From: Streptomyces sp. H27-H1 | GTDB taxonomy: Bacteria > Actinomycetota > Actinomycetes > Streptomycetales > Streptomycetaceae | Reading direction: 5' to 3' | DNA length: 64,000 nucleotides | Assembly (NCBI RefSeq): GCF_026627445.1 | Contig: NZ_JAPNLJ010000001.1 | Span: 186,001 to 250,000 of the forward strand | Shown here: in pieces, positions 44,501-51,474 of the stretch | Numbering within the stretch: the first letter of the stretch is position 1 | Layout: every line of letters starts with the position of its first letter | The notes under the pieces: generated by a model | What the model saw: only the letters and a program-made list of their open reading frames with translations | Databases searched by the model: none | Told to the model about the DNA's origin: nothing | Translations under genes and position numbers: made by a program

Positions 44501-44947
44501 GGTCTGGCGCTGGGAGCGGGCCAGCTCGGCCTCGGTGTCCACCGTCTGCGAGAGGTCCCGTACGACGAGCATCAACAGCTCGTCGCCGGTGTACGAGGGC
44601 TGCGGCTCGCGGTAGGCGTCACGGCCGTCGAGGTGGGCTGCGGTGACCTCGACGGGGAACTCGCTGCCGTCGGTGCGGCGCGCGACCATTCGCTTCGGGC
44701 GGGCGCGGCCGCCCTCGTCCTCGCCGGGCCGGCGCATGGAGCCGGGGATCAGCTTGGAGTCGAATTCGGGCAGGAGGTCGAGCACGCCGCGGCCGACGAG
44801 CCCGGTACCGGGGCTCTCCATGACCTCAAGGGCGATCGAATTCGCGTTGACGACCGTGCCGTTGGCGTTGACGAGCAACAGCGCGTCCGGAAGAGCGTCG
44901 AGTATTGCTGCGAGGCGAGCAGCGCCTCGGGATGGCCTGCTGCTCAC
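41507..44947 (-). CDS. PAS / pseudo-kinase / receiver multidomain regulator
   Basis: The 1146-residue protein has two PAS domains (about 10-130 and 135-260), a HisKA-like region, a degenerate GHKL domain (about 345-480), a long Pro/Gly-rich disordered region with several GRRR patches (about 490-930), a receiver-like domain and a final receiver (about 1025-1145; LVVMDLMQ holds the acceptor Asp). In the HisKA region the phosphoacceptor His is replaced (LGDSLRGPL), and the ATP-binding motifs are weak, so it is probably not a working kinase. The GTG start has AGGGAGG upstream. The signal it senses is unknown. Confidence 0.8.
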   Translation of the reverse strand: MSSRPSRGAARLAAILDALPDALLLVNANGTVVNANSIALEVMESPGTGLVGRGVLDLLPEFDSKLIPGSMRRPGEDEGGRARPKRMVARRTDGSEFPVEVTAAHLDGRDAYREPQPSYTGDELLMLVVRDLSQTVDTEAELARSQRQTEMILRAAAEGVVGTDTDGRVVLVNPAAAQILGYRATDLGNRELHGLVQHSRADGSPFPFEESPLADTLRSGRKHRVRGQVLWNKAGQPVAVDLTTSPVRDGELLVGAVMTFTDRRSYDALAARHAQLLSVLGDSLRGPLEELRGELATLAADDAGQLWPEANQLLHHLAAGYSRMTTLVDNVLAFQRLDAGGDKLDKEKVLIDAVVTAGVDGAVELIGPGRAQFAVHAPTIEAEVDAERIAAALAHLIADVAGVDATGKTRQGSGYMDSTIVVAAAQRGEVVRIEVRGPYEGGNPVHEPIVRGIVAAHGGVLQTVEVPGAPGGAYVLELPLGAGAGTVTLPEPAEAPPEKPGTEGGPGQVSGGRRARRGVDAFLDDDADMGAGTGKGTGAVKGAGPDADGGSALALPSGRRRGGGAAAVARPGDGAPAELAQSPVNPAGLGGSGTGRRRGQNGDGSDGDSGGGDSSPAGSGRPVPPQGTALPALPPVPVAPVPPVPPFPGLPVPLTEHPAGRRRALGTAGPAQPGGPVPATGLGRMPSPMPSPAPVRPIAPEGGFALPAGPTPAPQPPQAPAMAGPAPAPAEAGAGAPGGRRGRRVLGAPVSGSEAAEGTDATEDAAGQPDSGTQGPVGPETHPTGRRRALPATPAWPVPAARTAPEDEGGGPIAVPGARQPQDTTAEAAGAPISVRALGSLGQSGSTDTNGSGRRRRLAEPAPEGRAFAIGAPEAGSAEGPEPLDGPGGAVEVVNRPVPRPVDDELPPEPLDNPRRLLVWPAPDAQTQAALSDRGYRPVVVHSREEVDAQIAAFPAALFVDPLTGPITRTALQSLRQAAVAAEVPVLVTAGLGHATREAAYGADPAVLLKALAPRDSEQHPSRVLLIEEHDEIAIALTAALERRGMQVARADADTDAVEVATRMRPNLVVMDLMQVRRRRAGIVDWLRANGQLNHTPLVVYTATGIEPAELSRLASGESVLFLAERSTSADVQGRIVDLLAKIGTD

Positions 44948-45066
44948 GACGAGCTTCCTCCCTGACCACAACTACCGGCATGTCACGGGAGGAGTCTAAG
45001 CGCACGGGCCCCCGGCGAGGGGGCGGATGCCCGGCGCATACCGCCCGATAGGCGCATCTTCCCAGG

Positions 45067-45507
45067 TCAGGAACGCCCACCTGGAAGCACAGGTTCCAAG
45101 TCGTTCCACCGGCGGATCTCGCATCCGTTCGTCCGGCGGAACTGGGAATCCACCCTGTCGCCGTGCCAGGTTCCGGTGATCCGGGCGGTGGCCCGGCCCC
45201 CGTCCTGCATGGTGCACAGCTGATCCTTGGGCTCGGGCGAGAAGGGGTCCCTCCCCTCGCGCGCGAGGGTTTCGAGGCGGGCGCAGGCGTCCTCGGCCCG
45301 CGGGTGGTTCCCGCCGGGCGGGTCGCACTCCAGCCGGTACTCCCCGTCGGCACGGGGGTTGCCCGTGCCGGCCACGACGATGGTGAGCCGGTCGGGCGTG
45401 TCTGCGGGGGCGGCCAGGAGCCGGGTCAGGGGCGCCAGCGGGGGCAGGGGGCCCGCCGCCGCTGCGGCCAGTGCGGAGGTGACGGCGAAGGCGGCGAGAC
45501 GCAGCAT
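45067..45507 (-). CDS. Subtilisin-inhibitor-like secreted protein (SSI family)
   Basis: The 146-residue protein has a signal peptide (LAAFAVTSALAAAAAG, residues 4-19) and the SSI fold with four conserved cysteines (ECDPPGG, DACARL, LCTMQDGG, GCEIRR). The reactive site is expected near LCTMQDGG, where Met-Gln-Asp differs from the common Met-Tyr/Met-Lys site, so the target protease may differ. SSI proteins block extracellular serine proteases; a secreted one is encoded at 13346. It is preceded by a 27-bp palindrome. Confidence 0.88.
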   Translation of the reverse strand: MLRLAAFAVTSALAAAAAGPLPPLAPLTRLLAAPADTPDRLTIVVAGTGNPRADGEYRLECDPPGGNHPRAEDACARLETLAREGRDPFSPEPKDQLCTMQDGGRATARITGTWHGDRVDSQFRRTNGCEIRRWNDLEPVLPGGRS

Positions 45508-45518
45508 GGGGAACTCCA

Positions 45519-45545
45519 GGTCTGTCGTACGTCGTACGACAGACC
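45519..45545 (-). promoter_or_regulatory. Palindrome upstream of the SSI gene
   Basis: Perfect 13-bp arms (GGTCTGTCGTACG and complement) around one base, 12-38 bp upstream of the start codon. It could be a repressor site or a leader hairpin. Confidence 0.6.
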
Positions 45546-45690
45546 AACGACGGGCCGGCGCCGACGTTCTGCACGGGGCGCTTAAGGCTTTGCTCTGCGG
45601 GCCGCCCTCCTTGTACCGTGGGAGCGGATTGGTGACCGGCCCCTGGCCTGTGTCATCATCTGCACGCACCTTCGTACGCGGGGGTGTGCT

Positions 45691-45781
45691 GGAGGCGTCG
45701 CCTAGTCCGGTCTATGGCGCCGCACTGCTAATGCGGTTTGGGGCTTACCCCCCATCGAGGGTTCAAATCCCTCCGCCTCCG
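45691..45781 (+). tRNA. tRNA-Ser (anticodon GCT)
   Basis: The acceptor stem GGAGGCG pairs with CGCCTCC. Anticodon stem CCGCA / TGCGG encloses CTGCTAA, giving GCT. The variable arm is long, as in class II tRNAs. CCA is not encoded. Confidence 0.95.
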
Positions 45782-45789
45782 CACTTCAC

Positions 45790-45819
45790 GAAGCCCCGGT
45801 CCTTGCGGACCGGGGCTTC
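45790..45819 (+). terminator. Terminator of tRNA-Ser
   Basis: Perfect 13-bp arms (GAAGCCCCGGTCC at 45790-45802, complement 45807-45819) with a 4-nt loop. Confidence 0.85.
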
Positions 45820-46009
45820 GGTGCGTTTGGGGTCCCGGCGGGCCTCGCTCCGGTCTGGCCGGACCGTGCCACGGGGCCATCCGGATGATCTTCTTCCGGG
45901 CTGTTTTTGCAGGTCAGCGCGGGTGGGGCTAATGGATTTCGCGTCCCGGCGAGGTCCATGTATTGTTGTTCTCGCAAGGCCAACGGGGCGCAAAACCCCG
46001 GCCAGCCAA

Positions 46010-46082
46010 GCACTCGTAGCTTAACGGATAGAGCATCTGACTACGGATCAGAAGGTTGCAGGTTCGAATCCTGCCGAGTGCA
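46010..46082 (+). tRNA. tRNA-Arg (anticodon ACG)
   Basis: The acceptor GCACTCG pairs with CGAGTGC. The anticodon stem TCTGA / TCAGA encloses CTACGGA, giving ACG. The T arm is GCAGGTTCGAATCCTGC. It is the integration site of element 2. Confidence 0.95.
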
Positions 46083-46083
46083 C
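46041..46083 (+). other. attL of element 2
   Basis: This is the left copy of the 43-bp repeat, from the anticodon loop to one base past tRNA-Arg; identical to 60086-60128. Confidence 0.93.
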
Positions 46084-46090
46084 GCTGATC

Positions 46091-46123
46091 AGAAGCCCCC
46101 TGGAGATTCTCCAGGGGGCTTCT
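46091..46123 (+). terminator. Terminator downstream of tRNA-Arg
   Basis: Perfect 15-bp arms (AGAAGCCCCCTGGAG at 46091-46105, complement 46109-46123), supplied by the element. Confidence 0.8.
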
Positions 46124-46148
46124 GACATCAACGGGTGACATCAACGTG
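46123..46148 (+). promoter_or_regulatory. Left integrase arm sites of element 2
   Basis: TGACATCAACG occurs twice with a 13-bp period (46123 and 46136). A matching pair with the same period stands at the right end (59957-59982). This is the arrangement expected of arm-type sites. Confidence 0.6.
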
Positions 46149-46162
46149 TGGAGCCGGCCCGA

Positions 46163-47446
46163 TTAGGCAGCCGGAGATTCCTCCTCAGCGTCACCCTCGC
46201 TCTCCCTGGATTCGTCAACGCCGAGCACGTCGTCCATCCGGTCGGCGGCGGCCCGCAGGGTCGTCTGCATAACGTGCGCGTAGGTGTCCAGTGTCATCGT
46301 GATCGTGCTGTGCCCCAGCGTTTCCATGATCGTGCGAGCGTCCACGCCCTGAGCGAGCAGCAGTGAGGCGCACGTGTGGCGCAGGTCGTGCACGCGCACC
46401 CGCCGGACCTTGGCGTTGCCGCACAGGATCGTGAGCATCCGATTCAGGCTGCGCGGGTCGGTGGCGCGGCCGGTCGACGTCGTGAAGATCAGCCCGCTCG
46501 GCTGGTGGGCGAGCGGCTGCCATTTCTCGCCGGCCACCTTCCGGGCCGTCTCCTGCTGCTTCTGGTGGGCGAGCAGCGCGTCCACGCACCGCTTGGGAAG
46601 CGAGACGGTACGGATGGAGCGCGTCGTCTTCGGGGTCCCGAAGATCAGCTCTCGCCGGATTCGCTGGAGGTTGCGCCGCACCCTGAGCTGTCCGCCGACC
46701 AAGTCGACGTCCGACCAGGTGAGTCCCAGGACCTCCCCGCGCCGCAGACCGGTCGAGATCAGAAGGAGCCACAGCGCGTACAGGCGGTGGGGCCGGGCGG
46801 TCTTCAGGAGCATCCGTACTTCGGCCGGGTCCAGGGGGTGCACTTCTTCTCGCTTCACGGTGGGGGTCTCCACGATCCGGGCGACGTTGCGCGCCACGAG
46901 TTCCTCACGGACGGCCTGCTGGAGCGCTGAGCGGAGCACGGCGTGCACGTACTGGACCGTCCGAGCCGATGGCCGGCGCGCGCAGCACCGCCCGACCGCG
47001 CAGCAAGCTCGGTCCTCCTTGGCGCGCGCGGCATCGGCGCCGCGCATGCAGCAGAGGCACCCTGCCTTGAAGTCGGCGAGGAACCTGCGGACGTCGGTGG
47101 GCGACAGCCGGTTGAGTCGCTTCGTGCCGAGGGCGGGACGGATGTAGAGGCGAGAGAGCCCCTCGTAGCTGTTGAGCGTTGCGGGCTTGAGCCGGTTCGG
47201 GGCGATGGCGGCGAGCCAGTACGTCAGGTACTCCCCGAAGGCCATGGACGACGTCGCGGCCGGGATGCCCTGGCGTGTCTTGTCTTGCAGCTCAATGAGC
47301 TTGTCGCTCACCTCCTCGCGGGTCTTGCCGTAGACGAACTTCCGGACTCGCGTGCCGTCCGGCCGGTAGACGTAGGCAGCCGCCTGATAGCGGCCGTCCT
47401 TGCGCTTCGTGATGGTGCCTTCCCCGTTGGCGCGCCTCTTGGCCAT
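46163..47446 (-). CDS. int: Tyrosine recombinase (integrase of element 2)
   Basis: The 427-residue recombinase has an N-terminal arm-binding domain (about 10-60; AP2-like DGRYQAAAYVYRPDGTRVRKFV), a core-binding domain (about 65-200) and a catalytic domain: Arg in STGLRRGEVLGL, HxxR in VHDLRHTCASLLL, His in LGHSTITMT and Tyr in DTYAHV. The core-binding domain has an unusual Cys-rich insertion (CLCCMRG...CCAVGRCC, about 129-156). It overlaps the excisionase stop (TGATG). Confidence 0.93.
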   Translation of the reverse strand: MAKRRANGEGTITKRKDGRYQAAAYVYRPDGTRVRKFVYGKTREEVSDKLIELQDKTRQGIPAATSSMAFGEYLTYWLAAIAPNRLKPATLNSYEGLSRLYIRPALGTKRLNRLSPTDVRRFLADFKAGCLCCMRGADAARAKEDRACCAVGRCCARRPSARTVQYVHAVLRSALQQAVREELVARNVARIVETPTVKREEVHPLDPAEVRMLLKTARPHRLYALWLLLISTGLRRGEVLGLTWSDVDLVGGQLRVRRNLQRIRRELIFGTPKTTRSIRTVSLPKRCVDALLAHQKQQETARKVAGEKWQPLAHQPSGLIFTTSTGRATDPRSLNRMLTILCGNAKVRRVRVHDLRHTCASLLLAQGVDARTIMETLGHSTITMTLDTYAHVMQTTLRAAADRMDDVLGVDESRESEGDAEEESPAA

Positions 47447-47655
47447 CAGGCAGCCTCCTCAAGCTTGTTGTGGATGTAGGTCTGGAGGGAGTCGAGGGGG
47501 ATGCGCCGTGCGCGGCCCTCGGTGTAGCTGGGCAAGGCGCCCGAGCGCAGCAGGTCGTAGAGCTTGCTGCGGCTGAGCCGAAGGGCGTGCATGGCCTCGG
47601 GCACGGTGATGGCTTCATGGGTCGCGGGCAGCGTGAAGCTCAATGCGGGCTCCAT
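47446..47655 (-). CDS. xis: Excisionase-like helix-turn-helix protein
   Basis: The 69-residue protein has a MerR-like/AlpA-type HTH: ITVPEAMHALRLSRSKLYDLLRSGALP, then YTEGRARRIPLDSLQTYI. It starts at MEPALSFTLP (47655) and is coupled to int. Confidence 0.85.
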   Translation of the reverse strand: MEPALSFTLPATHEAITVPEAMHALRLSRSKLYDLLRSGALPSYTEGRARRIPLDSLQTYIHNKLEEAA

Positions 47656-47709
47656 GTGGTGTGAGACGGGCCGTCCGGCCCCTCTGAGAAGTTGGCGGCA
47701 CAATGCCGT

Positions 47710-47872
47710 GGGTCGCGGACCATCGCGGACCACCCCATCTGACCTGCGGTTTTTCGGGGCGGATGAGCGGACCATCGCGGACCAGCCGCGCAGGCGTGGT
47801 CCGCGATGATCCCGTTTCGGGGTTGGACGAATCCGCAGGTCAGACGGGGTGGTCCGCGATGGTCCGCGACCC
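47710..47872. repeat. 40-bp inverted repeat with GCGGACCA units, candidate origin of element 2
   Basis: Arms 47710-47749 and 47833-47872 match at 39 of 40 positions. Each contains two copies of CGCGGACCA. The sequence between them holds two more units (47767 and near 47796). The region is non-coding and lies between xis and rep, the same place as the iterons in element 1. Confidence 0.6.
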
Positions 47873-47890
47873 GGCGGAATGTAGGCGGCG

Positions 47891-49288
47891 CTACTCCGGA
47901 GCGTCCGAAGCGAGGCGCAGGGCAATCCCCGTGTAGGTCCGGGTGCGGACCCCGCCGTCACGGGGCCTGGTGGTGGTGAGCTGGGGGACGACGGATTGGA
48001 GGTTGCGGCCGAAGACCTGCTTGGTTCCGGCGCGTACGCCGTTGTCTTCGGCCCACTCGCGCCAGACGGCCCACAGGGCGTCTACGGGTACTTCGCAGGC
48101 AGGGCCGGTGTTGCAGCGTTCGCGTACGAAGGCGCTGGTGGGGGAGGCGGTGTCTTGCATGATCATGACCGCGTCCTGGGAGGAGGCGGGTTGGGTGATC
48201 CGGCTGGTCTGCTGGAGTCGGGCGAGGCCGTCGAGGGCCCAGTTGAGGATGCCGGGCATCTCGCGCTTGAGGGATTCGTCGAGGGTGGTGTCTTCCTTGC
48301 CGAGCCAGGAGACGGTCATGTTGAGGACGATGAACCGTCGGGCGATCACGCCGGAGGAGTCTCCGAAGCTGGGGAGTTCGTTGGTGAGGATCATCAGCCG
48401 GGTAGGCAGCTTCCCGGTCCACAGGTCGCGGTACTTGCGGTCGATGTCGATGGTGTCCTCACCGGAGATGGTGAGAAGTCGTTCGACGACCTGACCGCCC
48501 TCGTTGCCGGTCAGGCGTGCGTCGGAGATGACCGCGAGGGGTTTGTCGACGAGGGAGGACAGTCCGAAGTTGGTGCCGAGGCTGGCCAGGGTGGGTCCGG
48601 CGATGTTCTTCTTGCCGACGAACTCGGTCAGGACCCGGGTGATGGTGCCCTTCCCGGACCGGGTGGGGCCCTTGATCAGCAGGATCTTTTGCTGGTCGGT
48701 GCGGCCGGACAGGACGTAGCCGAACCATTCCTGCAAGGCCTGGATGGCGCTGGGGTCATCGGGCCAGAGCTGGTTCAGGAACTTCTGCCAGGCAGGGGCC
48801 GTGGCGTCCTCGTCGTAGGCGAACGGCACTGACACGAGGTTGAAGAACCCCGGTGTGTGGGGCAGCAGCGCCCGGTCCCGGATCCGCAGGAGCCCGTTCT
48901 CGCACGCCACGATCGGGCTTCGGTCACCCGCGGCTTCTTCCCGATCGGTCCACGAGGGAGCATCTACCTCCGAGGGCAGCAGCGTGATGGCCGAGAGAGC
49001 GTCCAGGAGGTTGCTCAGCTTGGTGCGGGTGGGCGCCCAGTCCTTGACCTCGGGCAGACCGTCCTTGTCCAGACCCGCGACGTAGGTCGCGTGCTCCAGC
49101 TCCTTGTAGAGAGTGGCGCGCATCTGCTGTTCTTCGAACTCGCGCCAGCAGGTGCCCGTCCAGCGCATCCACGCTCCCCGCCACCGCCTGCACAGCAGAC
49201 GTTCCTGCTCGTCCTGCCAGCCGGGCAGGATCCGGCGTGCGACGGCCATCGGGTTGGACGGAGCGGGCAGCTCCTCGGCGAGGCTCAT
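47891..49288 (-). CDS. P4/D5-type phage/plasmid primase-helicase (Rep)
   Basis: The 465-residue protein matches the D5_N and P4-family ATPase regions: IVACENGLLRIRDRALLPHTPGFFN, Walker A LLIKGPTRSGKGTITR and superfamily 3-type motifs up to MILTNELPSFGDSSGVIARRFIVL. It should act as helicase with the prim-pol (49599-50498). There is no prim-pol domain in the protein itself. The start at MSLAEELPAP overlaps the upstream gene (ATGA at 49288). Confidence 0.88.
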   Translation of the reverse strand: MSLAEELPAPSNPMAVARRILPGWQDEQERLLCRRWRGAWMRWTGTCWREFEEQQMRATLYKELEHATYVAGLDKDGLPEVKDWAPTRTKLSNLLDALSAITLLPSEVDAPSWTDREEAAGDRSPIVACENGLLRIRDRALLPHTPGFFNLVSVPFAYDEDATAPAWQKFLNQLWPDDPSAIQALQEWFGYVLSGRTDQQKILLIKGPTRSGKGTITRVLTEFVGKKNIAGPTLASLGTNFGLSSLVDKPLAVISDARLTGNEGGQVVERLLTISGEDTIDIDRKYRDLWTGKLPTRLMILTNELPSFGDSSGVIARRFIVLNMTVSWLGKEDTTLDESLKREMPGILNWALDGLARLQQTSRITQPASSQDAVMIMQDTASPTSAFVRERCNTGPACEVPVDALWAVWREWAEDNGVRAGTKQVFGRNLQSVVPQLTTTRPRDGGVRTRTYTGIALRLASDAPE

Positions 49289-49602
49289 GCGGCCTTCCTC
49301 CCTTCCTGGGTGGGGGTGATGTGGGGGCAGAGGGTGCGGTGCTGTTCGTGGTCGGCGATCAGGGCGAGCGCGCGCCGCTGGCCGGCGGCGAACAGGTCCC
49401 GCCCGCACGCGCACCAGGACCGGACCGACGGGGTCACGCCGCGTCCGGGGGCGGTGATGCGGAGCCAGGCGACGGGGCGGCGCCCGTCGTCCCAGCCGGG
49501 GTCAGGACGAGGGACGGGAAGGACGCCTTCGGCGACGACCTTCCGCGCACCAATGCCGTCCGTGGCGCGGGCCGGTTCGGCGGAGCTGGGGCCGGTGGTC
49601 AC
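49285..49602 (-). CDS. Conserved AICE hypothetical protein with Cys motif
   Basis: The 105-residue protein is clearly homologous to 17648-18001 of element 1. The shared core includes DDGRRPVAWLRITAPGRGVTPS and SWCACGRDLFAAGQRRALALI with a later HRTLCPH. It starts with GTG overlapping the prim-pol stop. Presence of the gene between rep and prim-pol in two otherwise different elements suggests a role in replication. Confidence 0.8.
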   Translation of the reverse strand: MTTGPSSAEPARATDGIGARKVVAEGVLPVPRPDPGWDDGRRPVAWLRITAPGRGVTPSVRSWCACGRDLFAAGQRRALALIADHEQHRTLCPHITPTQEGRKAA

Positions 49603-50498
49603 GCTGCCCTCACCGCCACAGCAGCAAGGCCGCGCGTGACTGCGCGTTCGGCGTACGCCTCGGGCACCCCGACGTCGACGGCCGCGTCGATGATCTGGCG
49701 CCCGAGGGTCTCCAGTCCGCACGGCCCCGGGCACGCGGTGTGCTGGTTGGCGAGGAACCGGGCGACCCCGTAGGCGGTACTGCCGGCGCCCTGCTCAAGG
49801 CAGGCGGCGACCCTGGCCAGACCCCGGGTAAGGCCGGTCTGGACGAAGGTGTCGGTGTGGCGGCAGCCGGTGGCAACCGACCGGTCCCACACGGCGTGGG
49901 CCGGAGACGAAGAGTCCACCTCCCCGCGAAGGGGCCGGGTGGACTCTTCCCTCACGACCAGCGTCCGGACGACGTCCGGCAGGGCGGTGATCGGGCCGGT
50001 GCCGGTGCCGCGCCACACGGCGTAGGACATGAGGGACTTGACGTCGACGCCGGGTCGCACCTTGTTCGCGGACTGCATGGCGCCCTGGTAGATCCAGTGC
50101 TCCCCGCGCGAGGTGGGCACCACCTTGGTGGCGGGCAGGGTCTGGCGGGCCCATGCGACCGCGTCGGCGTTGTCGAGGTCCACCACGGTGAGGCGGGCCC
50201 CGCCGGGGTGGTAGGCGACTCCTCCGGCCTGGCGCCAGGCCGGAGCCCAGGCAGGTCCGGTGAGGACGTCGGGGTTGGTGGTGGCGGCGGCCCAGCCGTG
50301 GCAGGGGGCCGGGCACTGGCAGGGCCCGGCGAACTTCATGTGCGGGCGATCGCCGCACTGGCACGGTCCGGTGGTCTTGCTGCTGGTGCAGGCGGGACAG
50401 TTCCCGAAGGGGAGCTTGCCCTCCCTCAGCGGCAGTACGGGCAGGCCCAGTTCCGTGAGCCAGAGCGCGGTCCGCAGGTGCCCGGTCGCGGTCCTCAT
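49599..50498 (-). CDS. Bifunctional DNA primase/polymerase (prim-pol)
   Basis: The 299-residue protein starts LRTALWLTELGLPVLPLREGK and has an unusual Cys-rich insertion (CPACTSSKTTGPCQCGDRPH, CQCPAPCHG; about 30-65), probably a zinc site. GGVAYHPGGARLTVVDLDNADA carries the metal ligands, and GEHWIYQG follows. It is related to the prim-pol of element 1 but clearly diverged. It is coupled to both neighbours. Confidence 0.88.
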   Translation of the reverse strand: MRTATGHLRTALWLTELGLPVLPLREGKLPFGNCPACTSSKTTGPCQCGDRPHMKFAGPCQCPAPCHGWAAATTNPDVLTGPAWAPAWRQAGGVAYHPGGARLTVVDLDNADAVAWARQTLPATKVVPTSRGEHWIYQGAMQSANKVRPGVDVKSLMSYAVWRGTGTGPITALPDVVRTLVVREESTRPLRGEVDSSSPAHAVWDRSVATGCRHTDTFVQTGLTRGLARVAACLEQGAGSTAYGVARFLANQHTACPGPCGLETLGRQIIDAAVDVGVPEAYAERAVTRGLAAVAVRAA

Positions 50499-51178
50499 GC
50501 GGCCACCGCCCCGATGCTGAGCTGGGCAAGGGCCTGGCGGCCGATGTGCTCGGCGTAGGCCGGGGGGATGCACTCGCGGATCCCGTCGCGGTTCATCCAC
50601 GGGACGTCCATGACGCGGCGGGCGTGGGGGACGCCGGAGAAGTTCCCGACGAACTGTCCGAACCAGCCGTCGGGGATGGGGCGGCCCATCTTGGCCTGCG
50701 GCGCGGTGTGGGCGGGGTGAGGGGGCGGGGTGAGGGTGAAGCCGCCGCCGGTCTCGAAGTACCGGTGCCGGTACGTCTGAAGCCCGAACATGGCCCCGCA
50801 GAGCATTACGGGCTGGTGGAGCTTGTGGGCGGCGCCCCGGACGTTCTCCATGACCCACGGGCGGCCCGTCGCGTTGAGGGCTTCGCGGGTGGGGGCGATG
50901 AGGTCGGGGTGGGTGTTGCCCTGGATGCGCTGGCAGTCGGTGTCGTGCTGGCAGGGCGGGGAGGCGTGGATGAAGCCGAAGCCGGCGCCGAACTTGTGGA
51001 TGAAGTCGATGGCGTCGGACTGGTGGAAGCCGAGGGGGTAGCGGGGCTGGGCGTCCTTGTCGACGCCGGTTACCTGGAACCCGGCGTGGTGGTAGCCCAT
51101 GCCGGCGCCGCCCTGGCAGCAGTACGCGTCCAGTAAGCGGGGCTGGTGCTCTCGCGGGATGTGGGTGGTGTGGGTCAT
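50495..51178 (-). CDS. C5-type DNA methyltransferase (phage-like, short)
   Basis: The 227-residue protein has the C5 methyltransferase motifs LLDAYCCQGGAGMGYHHAGF (motif I), SPPCQHDTDC (motif IV, catalytic Cys), VMENVRGA (motif VI) and RHRYFETG (motif VIII), then GWFGQFVGNFSGV. It is much shorter than a standard enzyme and lacks a separate target-recognition domain. It stands alone, without a restriction gene. It is the first gene after the conserved leader at 51181-51252. Confidence 0.85.
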   Translation of the reverse strand: MTHTTHIPREHQPRLLDAYCCQGGAGMGYHHAGFQVTGVDKDAQPRYPLGFHQSDAIDFIHKFGAGFGFIHASPPCQHDTDCQRIQGNTHPDLIAPTREALNATGRPWVMENVRGAAHKLHQPVMLCGAMFGLQTYRHRYFETGGGFTLTPPPHPAHTAPQAKMGRPIPDGWFGQFVGNFSGVPHARRVMDVPWMNRDGIRECIPPAYAEHIGRQALAQLSIGAVAA

Positions 51179-51180
51179 GC

Positions 51181-51252
51181 TGGTCTCTCCAGTTCTTGCG
51201 TTCTGGACGAGAGCGGCCCCGCTTCATTGGCGTGAGTGGGGGGCCGCTCTCG
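51181..51252 (-). promoter_or_regulatory. Leader with hairpin upstream of the methyltransferase (shared with element 1)
   Basis: Read leftwards: a hairpin (CGAGAGCGGCCCC arms 51208-51220 and 51240-51252), then CCAGAAC-GCAA-GAACTGGAGA and the start codon. The order and the motif match 18925-18986. Confidence 0.55.
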
Positions 51253-51295
51253 GCATGTTCGGACGGGTGAAGCGGAATCCCCGCTGCCGAGCGGG

Positions 51296-51452
51296 CAGGG
51301 AGGCTTGGGCACCCCCTGCCGGGAGGCCGCTGGAGGGGGTTTCGGGGGTCTGACCTGCGGCGCCTCCCTGCCTCCCTGGCAGATGATTTACGCAGGTCAG
51401 GGCCAGGGAGGAGGGGCAGGGAGGGTGTCAGGGAGTTCTCCCTGCCTCCCTG
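51296..51452. repeat. CCTCCCTG repeat cluster, candidate clt (transfer) locus
   Basis: Six exact copies of CCTCCCTG or its complement (51296, 51363, 51371, 51404, 51417, 51445) and two copies with one change (51429, 51437) lie just downstream of traB. The 8-bp length equals that of TRS motifs bound by TraB in other elements. Motif and position differ in sequence but agree in place with 19718-19864 of element 1. Confidence 0.6.
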
Positions 51453-51474
51453 ACCGTGAGACGGTCGGCTCCCT

